Source: CAZQCI01 sp964592255 (GTDB lineage: Bacteria > UBA10199 > SBBF01). Taken from it: a stretch of 14,186 bases of DNA. The position numbers and the translations under genes were made by a program. The notes beneath the pieces were generated by a model. It saw nothing but the letters and a program-made list of their open reading frames with translations, had not been told where the DNA came from and made no database searches. Of the stretch, positions 7,225-12,975 are shown one piece after another (position 1 is the first letter of the stretch; each line of letters begins with the position of its first letter). Location of the stretch: contig CAZQCI010000052.1 in the NCBI GenBank assembly GCA_964592255.1, positions 1 to 14,186 on the forward strand, in the 5' to 3' direction.

Positions 7225-7252
7225 CAACTCTCAAAAAGAACCATCCGATAAT
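7225..7252 (+). promoter_or_regulatory. Sigma-28-like promoter of the plus-strand accessory operon
   Basis: CAACTCTC (7225-7232) followed after 11 bases by TCCGATAA (7244-7251), which differs from the FliA -10 consensus GCCGATAA in one base. CAAC to TCCGATAA is spaced by 15 bases, the sigma-28 spacing. The expected start near 7258 gives a leader of about 14 bases that includes GAGAGG before the ATG at 7272. It mirrors the element at 5595-5622. Confidence 0.5.
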
Positions 7253-7271
7253 AATTAATGAGAGGTCTTTT

Positions 7272-7817
7272 ATGTCTGATGTAAGCAAAACCGGTTCCAG
7301 CAGCTCTGCAACGGATACCATGCAAACAGGTTATCAATCAGGTGATCCTACGGGAGGCGCGGCACCTACTTCTGGGGAAGATACCGGCAGAAACATGAAT
7401 ACAGACACTGCTTTTGCAATCAACACCTCCCCTGCAGCTCGAGTATCCAATATTGCCACCCTACAAAACGAGTTTCCCGATGATATCAAGCAATTTCAGG
7501 CTGTGCAGCAGGCTAAAAGAGACCAAGCATCTATTGCAACTGAAGCGAGACAATCTCAGCAATCAAATTACGGGTTAGTACAAAACGCAGAAACGGGTGA
7601 ATATGAATGGGCCGCTTGGGATAATAGTGGTGTAGGTAGACCGGATGACGAAACTGCGGCAAGCCAAAAATACGAAGCAACCAATATGCAGGCCTTCTCT
7701 TCCAGCAATGTAGAAGATACTTTATTGGCCTTTGACGAATCTGAAAACAAAACAGGTTCTGACAGTTCGGATGATAGTTATTATTATGGAGAGGATACCT
7801 CGAAAACAATTTCTTAA
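7272..7817 (+). CDS. Hypothetical Ser/Gly/Asp-rich soluble protein, first gene of the plus-strand trio
   Basis: 181 residues, not recognised. The chosen ATG has the Shine-Dalgarno GAGAGG six bases upstream; an open frame extends 24 codons further but lacks a ribosome site and crosses the promoter. The N-terminal 45 residues are disordered-looking (Ser, Thr, Gly, Asp), with no signal peptide or membrane segment. Residues about 55-105 are more helical with many Gln and Ala; the C-terminus is strongly acidic and Ser-rich and contains SYYYGED (169-175). A Ser/Thr-rich N-terminus without a Sec signal is typical of, but not specific to, type III effectors. The next gene also ends in a SYxYG motif and starts 14 bp downstream, so they probably work together. 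Confidence 0.85.
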   Translation: MSDVSKTGSSSSATDTMQTGYQSGDPTGGAAPTSGEDTGRNMNTDTAFAINTSPAARVSNIATLQNEFPDDIKQFQAVQQAKRDQASIATEARQSQQSNYGLVQNAETGEYEWAAWDNSGVGRPDDETAASQKYEATNMQAFSSSNVEDTLLAFDESENKTGSDSSDDSYYYGEDTSKTIS

Positions 7818-7831
7818 AAGAAGGGAGTTTT

Positions 7832-8245
7832 ATGGGAAGTTCTTATAATCAACAATATGTCGATGCAACCAAATATCAAGCCGATCTCAATAAAGAAATC
7901 GCTCTCGCTTCAAACGCTACCGATTTAGACATTGCCAAATTACAATCGGATGCGGTTATCCAACAAGCGAAAATAGACGCTGAAATTCGTGAGAAAGAAC
8001 TTTTCGCAAATAAAGAGATCCAACTGGAAGCTTTACGTGTCCGCGAAAAAGAAGCCGTGCTCCAGTATAAAGTAGATTGGAAAAACGCGCAAAATGATGC
8101 TATTAGGGCAGAGGCTTCCATCATCTCGGCCAACGCAAACATGGTTGAAGCCGAAGCGGAGCGAGAAGACAATGAGTACGATCATGAAGAGTATATGGCC
8201 CGTTACGACAACAGTGATTCCAGCTATTGGTATGGGGGGGGATGA
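7832..8245 (+). CDS. Hypothetical long-helix/coiled-coil protein, second gene of the plus-strand trio
   Basis: 137 residues, not recognised. ATG at 7832 follows an AAGGGAG Shine-Dalgarno 14 bp after the preceding stop. Residues about 14-115 form one almost uninterrupted Ala/Glu/Lys/Gln-rich helix, likely coiled coil, with no Pro or Cys and little Gly. The last 22 residues are acidic and aromatic and end SSYWYGGG, resembling the SYYYG tail of the gene before it. The final Gly codons lie in a run of eight G (8234-8241); loss or gain of one G would replace the end, and a one-base loss would add about 30 residues read from the spacer and the next gene. The size and helical character resemble needle, stalk or chaperone-like proteins, but nothing diagnostic is present. 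Confidence 0.84.
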   Translation: MGSSYNQQYVDATKYQADLNKEIALASNATDLDIAKLQSDAVIQQAKIDAEIREKELFANKEIQLEALRVREKEAVLQYKVDWKNAQNDAIRAEASIISANANMVEAEAEREDNEYDHEEYMARYDNSDSSYWYGGG

Positions 8246-8250
8246 GATCA

Positions 8251-8266
8251 TGGGCTTATTAGCCCA
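8251..8266 (+). promoter_or_regulatory. Small hairpin between the second and third genes of the trio
   Basis: TGGGCT-TATT-AGCCCA forms a perfect six-pair stem with a tetraloop. It sits just after the TGA of the preceding gene and just before the purine-rich ribosome site (AGGGAAAAGGGG) of the ATG at 8284. There is no U-tract. It could protect an mRNA end or tune translation of the third gene. Confidence 0.45.
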
Positions 8267-8283
8267 GGGAAAAGGGGAAAGCG

Positions 8284-9006
8284 ATGGCAGAACAAATTCA
8301 AGATCCCATGGAGTTTATTTGGGAAAAAGTTCCTAAAACTAAAGAAGGCTTCATCCACTATTTACCAGGAGATATTCCTTATCTTTACCGAAATGGCTTT
8401 GTCGACACGGTTCGCTTTACTTATCAACAATGGAAGGATGTCTTTGAAGATTGTAAACAGTCGGATGGCTCTTACCTTGTCTCACAAGATAAGTTTTTTT
8501 CTCTCCGGGTTTTTCGATATTCAGGCCCGGTTTTTCAACCCTTCGACTCCTCCAAAGTACGAGAAGGAGAATGGACGGATGAAGACCTACAAAAACTGTT
8601 TGACCGAAGCATCAAACCTTCTTCCACCATTACCCAAGACATTTTTTGGAATAGTGTAAAAGCCCTTAAAAGCCAAGGGCTTGTCAAAAATGGGAACTTA
8701 CTGGTCAACGACACGGTTAAAAAACAATTAGATTATCTCATTGAACGATTCCCTTCTCCTCGTCGACGTCTTGAAAAAGAAGTCACACGCTTACGTGAAG
8801 AACGTGAAAGCCAAGTGCGTCAAGTCAGTAAAGACCGGGACGCCAGCCTTTTTGTGGAAGGAAAAATCGCCAGCGAATCAAAACTAGAAGCGTTTAAAAA
8901 ATTAGAGTCGGCTGCCCCCATCAAAACCGCAAAACAACCCTCTTCTTCAGCTCAAACCATTGACATCAAAAAATTAAGAAGACCTGGAAAAAAAATTAGT
9001 GGGTGA
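8284..9006 (+). CDS. Hypothetical protein with charged coiled-coil C-terminal half, third gene of the plus-strand trio
   Basis: 240 residues, not recognised. ATG at 8284 is preceded by a purine-rich ribosome site and lies 38 bp after the previous stop. Residues 1-100 look like a compact folded domain rich in aromatics (EFIWEKVP, HYLPGDIPYLYRNGF, FTYQQW, FRYSGPVF). Residues 100-155 are helical with a QGLVKNGNLLVND turn. Residues 158-210 are a highly charged helix or coiled coil (RRRLEKEVTRLREERES). The tail is Ser/Lys-rich and basic, ending RRPGKKISG. There is no signal peptide or membrane segment and a single Cys (57). A cytoplasmic partner, adaptor or chaperone of the two smaller products is a reasonable guess from position only. 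Confidence 0.87.
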   Translation: MAEQIQDPMEFIWEKVPKTKEGFIHYLPGDIPYLYRNGFVDTVRFTYQQWKDVFEDCKQSDGSYLVSQDKFFSLRVFRYSGPVFQPFDSSKVREGEWTDEDLQKLFDRSIKPSSTITQDIFWNSVKALKSQGLVKNGNLLVNDTVKKQLDYLIERFPSPRRRLEKEVTRLREERESQVRQVSKDRDASLFVEGKIASESKLEAFKKLESAAPIKTAKQPSSSAQTIDIKKLRRPGKKISG

Positions 9007-9020
9007 TCACTCCCCCCAAC

Positions 9021-9041
9021 CCCCTCTTATACTAAGAGGGG
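9021..9041. terminator. Nine-pair hairpin between converging operons
   Basis: CCCCTCTTA-TAC-TAAGAGGGG is a perfect stem lying 14 bp after the stop of the plus-strand trio, in the 116-bp space before the end of the minus-strand lapA-like gene. On the plus strand it is followed by AAAAATG, on the minus strand by G-rich sequence, so it lacks a T-tract on either side and is not a classical intrinsic terminator. It may still act as a transcription end structure or processing block. A competing C-rich arm (CCCTCCCCTTAG, 9052-9063) can pair with the same TAAGAGGGG. The rest of the space holds a weak AT-rich hairpin at 9106-9120. Confidence 0.45.
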
Positions 9042-9122
9042 AAAAATGCATCCCTCCCCTTAGTCATGACAGGTTGATAGTCTCAACGAGATCTTTTAGG
9101 AGTAAGATTATAAAATAATCAA

Positions 9123-9449
9123 TTAGTCTCCCGCCAACGGCGGATGATTATCTTCATGGTGAGAAATAGTAGGTTTGCTTTCTTTAAGCAAACGGCGTAG
9201 CGTTTTAATTTCTCGGTTTTTGGCATGTAATTCCATCACTCTAAAAGCTCCGATAGCGGCTGAAAAAAGAATCCCCACACAAAATAGCATGAGCATCAGA
9301 TAGTTTAAAGAAATGGGAGGTGACTGCCATTGCCAGATTAACGGCATCTGAAAAGCAATGGATACTTCGTTAGTCATGTTAGAACGAAATAGATTCAGAA
9401 AAGCAAATAAGAAGAGCGTGATAAAACAATATTTTAAAAAATGAAGCAT
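9123..9449 (-). CDS. LapA-like (DUF1049) small inner-membrane protein
   Basis: 108 residues with two membrane helices (about 5-21 and 50-68) separated by a short periplasmic loop with an IAFQMP segment, followed by a cytoplasmic coiled coil (about 72-92, HAKNREIKTLRRLLKE) and a His/Pro-rich tail. This is the layout of lipopolysaccharide assembly protein A domain proteins, which in E. coli work with LapB to control LPS synthesis through FtsH. No lapB-like gene is next to it here. The start lies two bases after the HIT gene stop, so translation is probably coupled within the rpsA-sppA-ihfB-HIT cluster. Confidence 0.7.
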   Translation of the reverse strand: MLHFLKYCFITLFLFAFLNLFRSNMTNEVSIAFQMPLIWQWQSPPISLNYLMLMLFCVGILFSAAIGAFRVMELHAKNREIKTLRRLLKESKPTISHHEDNHPPLAGD

Positions 9450-9451
9450 GT

Positions 9452-9931
9452 TTAGAAATTTTTCATCAATTTCTTATAAGTGTCAAAGATAAATTCTGGC
9501 AACACTCTCAACTCGCCAATAACAGGCATAAAATTAGTATCCCCAATCCATCGTGGAACCACATGATAATGTAAATGCTGCTCAATACCAGCCCCAGCCG
9601 CTTTTCCCAGATTTAAACCGACATTAAAACCTTGAGGTTTAAGGGTTTTCTTCAACACTTTAAGAGAACGACTGATCAGACTCCCTATTTCTTGATGTTC
9701 TGTTGTAGTCAGCTCGGAGAAGTCTGATAAATGACGATAAGGAACTACCATTAAATGTCCATTGGAATAAGGATAGCGATTCAGAATCACAAAGGCTTTA
9801 CGCCCATGATGAAAAATAAGATTGTCTTTGTTCTTTTTACGGCTACTCGGCAAAGTGCAAAAAACACAGCCTTCTGGCTGATGGGCCCCGCTTACAAACT
9901 CCATTCTCCAGGGAGCCCAAAGTGATTTCAT
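9452..9931 (-). CDS. HIT-family hydrolase, Ap4A phosphorylase-like
   Basis: 159 residues of the histidine-triad superfamily. Residues 119-123 are the catalytic triad HLHYH within IEQHLHYHVVPRWIGDTNF, and C22-V-F-C25 near the N-terminus is the zinc-type CxxC of this subfamily. The segment NRYPYSNGHLMVVP and the ending MPVIGELRVLPE match the Rv2613c-type Ap4A phosphorylases, which split diadenosine tetraphosphate by phosphorolysis into ADP and ATP. The substrate is inferred from the family and not shown. The ATG overlaps the ihfB stop by four bases, so translation is coupled. Confidence 0.92.
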   Translation of the reverse strand: MKSLWAPWRMEFVSGAHQPEGCVFCTLPSSRKKNKDNLIFHHGRKAFVILNRYPYSNGHLMVVPYRHLSDFSELTTTEHQEIGSLISRSLKVLKKTLKPQGFNVGLNLGKAAGAGIEQHLHYHVVPRWIGDTNFMPVIGELRVLPEFIFDTYKKLMKNF

Positions 9932-10230
9932 GAATCCCCCTGTTCATGAGAACTTTTATTAATTCTTTCTTTTAGCTCCTTACCCACCTTAAAAAAAGGA
10001 ACTTTACGAGTATTGACGTAAACGGAGGCTCCTGTTTTAGGATTACGCCCTTGGCGTGATTCACGAGTACGGATTTCAAAACTACCAAAACCCCGTATTT
10101 CAATGCGATCCCCACGACTTAAAGCATCCGTCATTTTGTCAAAAACAGCATCGATAATTACTTCTACTTCTTTATGTGGTAAATGTTTGAGGCGGGTCCC
10201 CAACAGCTCAACTAAGTCGCTCTTTGTCAT
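9928..10230 (-). CDS. ihfB: Integration host factor subunit beta (HU/IHF family)
   Basis: 100 residues, the normal size. It begins MTKSDLVELL and contains the beta-arm tip GRNPKTG (61-67), whose Pro intercalates in bent DNA, and the ending VPFFKVGKELKERIN typical of the IHF beta subunit in deltaproteobacteria. IHF bends DNA and assists sigma-54 promoters, recombination and nucleoid structure; its alpha subunit should be encoded elsewhere. Location directly after rpsA and sppA supports beta over HU. No Shine-Dalgarno is visible before the ATG. Between it and sppA, 73 bp contain the inverted repeat ACTCTC/GAGAGT (10268-10287), which may be a regulatory or RNA structure. Confidence 0.9.
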   Translation of the reverse strand: MTKSDLVELLGTRLKHLPHKEVEVIIDAVFDKMTDALSRGDRIEIRGFGSFEIRTRESRQGRNPKTGASVYVNTRKVPFFKVGKELKERINKSSHEQGDS

Positions 10231-10303
10231 GGATAAAAATCAAAAACCCCACTATGCAGTCGGAACAACTCTCCAACTCTTGAGAGTACGGTTTTTGAAA
10301 AAT

Positions 10304-11215
10304 TCAAAAAAGCTGGTTTAAGTTTAAAGAATAAAACCAAACCGGACTATCCAACCCAGTAAAAGTCCGGTTGAAAAAATCAAGCAAGGCATTCGAACGA
10401 CCTCCATTCATAAGAAACTCAAAAGGCGATTCGAATTTTTTAGGCCAAATCACAGGGGTGCTTTGAGGTAAACCTGCCATTTTTTTTGCTTCATCAATGG
10501 CATCATAAAGCGTTCCCATCTTATCAATAAAACCCAACTGCAAAGCTTGGTCACCCGTCATCACACGACCGTCCGCATAAGGAAGCAATTTTTCCATTGG
10601 CATATGTCGTTCTTCACTGACAGCTCCCTTAAATTGGGCATACATATTATCGATAATACCCTGTAAATAAGCTCGTTCTTCAGGTGTCATCACTCTAAAA
10701 GGAGATCCTACATCCTTAAGCTTACCGCTTTTAATCACACGACTTTCCACTTTGGCCCATTTAAGCAACTCTTCAGCAGAAAGGCTTTCCATAATGACGC
10801 CAATACTTCCTGTAATGGTTCCGGGGCTTGCAAAAATTTTATTGCCAGCCAAAGCAATATAATAACCACCAGACGCGGCTACTGTACCCATAGATACAAT
10901 CACCGTTTTCTTTTCTCGTAATTTTTTCAGTTCCGAAAAAATTTCTTGCGAAGGAGCAACCGCCCCTCCCGGAGAGTCAATACGGACAACAACAGCCTTA
11001 ACTTGTTTGTCTTCTTTAAAATTGTCGATCTTTTTTAAAGCATCAGAAGAATCGAAGATAGGACCTTGCACTTCTAAAATGGCCACAGACGAGTTCTTTA
11101 AAAAAAAAGAACGCCCTCCTTTGGCCACTGAAAGAATGGACATGAAAAGAGTAATAAAAAACGCAAACACAAAACCGGTAACAAGGATGAAAAAAATTAC
11201 AGGATGCTTGCGCAT
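10304..11215 (-). CDS. sppA: Signal peptide peptidase SppA, short form (S49 family)
   Basis: 303 residues, the short single-domain type. An N-terminal membrane anchor (about 6-30) is followed by the protease domain: VAILEVQGPI, VVVRIDSPGGAV (75-86), the nucleophile Ser115 in TVAASGGYYIA, and the general base Lys167 in the SGKLKDVGSP motif, 52 residues later as in the Bacillus enzyme. It cleaves signal peptides left in the membrane after secretion. ATG at 11215 follows AGGGATTT and lies 13 bp after the rpsA stop, so it shares the rpsA transcript. The C-terminal 25 residues (about 279-303) are hydrophobic and somewhat variable. Confidence 0.95.
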   Translation of the reverse strand: MRKHPVIFFILVTGFVFAFFITLFMSILSVAKGGRSFFLKNSSVAILEVQGPIFDSSDALKKIDNFKEDKQVKAVVVRIDSPGGAVAPSQEIFSELKKLREKKTVIVSMGTVAASGGYYIALAGNKIFASPGTITGSIGVIMESLSAEELLKWAKVESRVIKSGKLKDVGSPFRVMTPEERAYLQGIIDNMYAQFKGAVSEERHMPMEKLLPYADGRVMTGDQALQLGFIDKMGTLYDAIDEAKKMAGLPQSTPVIWPKKFESPFEFLMNGGRSNALLDFFNRTFTGLDSPVWFYSLNLNQLF

Positions 11216-11228
11216 GAGAAATCCCTGA

Positions 11229-12898
11229 TTATTTCATGATATCTTCAAGACGGACAGTAGCATCCCCCTGCTTGGCCAAAAATTCCTTCATATCTTCTTT
11301 TTCAAGGTTTTTTTGGTGATTTTTGATGCTCAAAATCACGCGGCGATCACGATCATCGTGTTTTTTAACTTGGGCCGTGACTTCATCACCTTCCTTAAAA
11401 TTATCTTTAGCCACAATTTTTCCACGGGCAGAAAGATCGGCATTGGCAATAAAACCAACAACACCATCACCCAAGTTAAGCAAAAGACCTTTAGGATCAA
11501 TTTGAGTCACAACACCCGTCGCCACAGAACCAACTGGATGCTTCTGCAATAATACGCTCCAAGGATCGTCACTGAGTTGTTTTAAACCCAAAGCAAAACG
11601 TTCATTGGCTTTATCTACTGTAAGAACCACTGCATCCACTTCCTGCCCCTTTTGGAAAAGTTCGGAAGGATGCTTGGAGTCTTTGTTCCAGCTTAAATCG
11701 GAAACATGGATTAAGCCGTCAATTTCTTCCCCTTCCATGCCTACAAAAATTCCAAAATCAGTAATGTTACGAACAACACCATGAACTTTTGTTCCCGGAG
11801 GATATTTTACAATAAGATTATCCCAAGGATTAGGTTCTAGCTGCTTCATTCCCAAGGAAATACGATGATTGTTGGCATCAACATCCAAAACAACAGCATC
11901 AATTAATGTGCCCAACTTCACAACTTTAGAAGGATGTTTGGCTTTTTTGCTCCATGTCAGTTCAGACACATGAACCAATCCTTCAATGCCATTTCCTAAT
12001 TCAACAAAAACACCATAATCAGTGATGTTCACCACTTTTCCTTGAACGCGGTCACCGGGAGTGTATTTTTGAGATACTTCCAACCAAGGATCGGGTTGTA
12101 ATTGCTTCATCCCCAATGCTACTTTAGCAGTGGCTTGGTCATATTTAAGAACCGCTACTTCAATTTCATCTCCAACTTTAAGAACTTCATTAGGATGAGA
12201 AATGCGGCCCCAGCTCATATCAGTAATATGAAGCAAACCATCAATGCCCCCTAAATCCACAAAAGCTCCGTATTCAGTAATATTTTTAACCACCCCACGA
12301 AGCACTTGACCTTCGCGTAGGTTTCCAACAACTCTTTACGACTGGATTCGCGTTCTTTTTCCAACACAGCACGACGGGATAAAACAATGTTTCCCTTTTG
12401 CTTGTTGAGTTTTAAAATTTTGAATTGATATTTGTGCCCAATTAATTTGTCCAAACTTTTAACTGGTTTGAGATCGATTTGAGATCCTGGAAGGAAGGCC
12501 TTAATACCGCCCAAATTAACCGACATCCCTCCTTTAATTTTATTAACCACTAAACCTTCAATGGTTTCATCTTTTTCAAAAACAGAAGCCACTCTATCCC
12601 AGGCTTCCACAGCATCAGCCCGTTCTTTAGACAACACCATCAAACCACGGTCATCTTCAAATTGTTCCAAGACGACCTTAGCCTTATCACCAATTTGTAC
12701 AGTAATTTGGCTATCGAAATCACGAAATTCCTCAATATCGATATACCCTTCCGATTTAAGCCCGACATCGACCACAACCGAATCCCTTGTGATAGCCACA
12801 ACGGTTCCGTTTAATAGGCTGCCTTCCTTTACATCGACTTTTTGGTTTTGTTCTTCAAATAATGCTTTAAACGTGGTTGATGATTGACTTACTTCCAT
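11229..12898 (-). CDS. rpsA: 30S ribosomal protein S1, with a one-base frameshift near 12314
   Basis: RNA-binding protein that brings mRNA to the 30S subunit. Six S1 domains are visible: two degenerate N-terminal ones (SLLNGTVVAITRDSVVVDVG; ETIEGLVVNKIKGGMSVNLG) and four typical ones starting VLRGVVKNITEYGAFVDLGG, VQGKVVNITDYGVFVELG, VHGVVRNITDFGIFVGMEG and ATGVVTQIDPKGLLLNLG. The frame breaks between domains 2 and 3: after ELLETYA the sequence reads GCGAAGGTC, whereas one more G (GCGGAAGGTC) restores AEGQVLRGVVK. With that base the protein has 556 residues, the normal size. rpsA is generally essential, so an assembly or sequencing error is most likely. ATG at 12898 has the strong Shine-Dalgarno AAGGAGAT. 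A cmk gene, often just upstream in relatives, is absent. Confidence 0.95.
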
Positions 12899-12927
12899 AA
12901 TATTAGGATCTCCTTAAAGTTTTTTTT

Positions 12928-12961
12928 AAAAACAAGGGTTGGGTACTAAACGTAAACCCTT
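12928..12961 (-). terminator. Intrinsic terminator or attenuator between aroA and rpsA
   Basis: On the minus strand AAGGGTT (12961-12955), a 14-base loop and AACCCTT (12940-12934), then GTTTTT (12933-12928). The stem is seven pairs and the tract five T, a modest terminator placed 15 bp after the aroA stop. The loop contains a second possible partner (ACCC) for the same GGGT, so two forms can exclude each other. Confidence 0.5.
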
Positions 12962-12971
12962 AAATTGTCAA
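12943..12971 (-). promoter_or_regulatory. Possible rpsA promoter overlapping the terminator
   Basis: A perfect -35 TTGACA (12971-12966) lies just after the aroA stop, and 17 bases on is TAGTAC (12948-12943), a weak -10. A start near 12936 would give an rpsA leader of about 38 bases with the AAGGAGAT site. The 5' arm of the terminator stem falls in the spacer, so transcripts from this promoter would not form the full hairpin. Only the -35 is convincing. Confidence 0.4.
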
Positions 12972-12975
12972 TCTT

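Noticed and set aside
7200..7271. N-terminal extension of the first trio gene by 24 codons
   Set aside because: It would need a non-ATG start without a Shine-Dalgarno and would code across the G5/C5 repeat and promoter; ATG at 7272 has a good ribosome site.
12251..12305. rpsA as two overlapping genes or a programmed frameshift
   Set aside because: The overlap region encodes nonsense in the first frame, no slippery heptamer is seen, and one added base restores the normal 556-residue protein.
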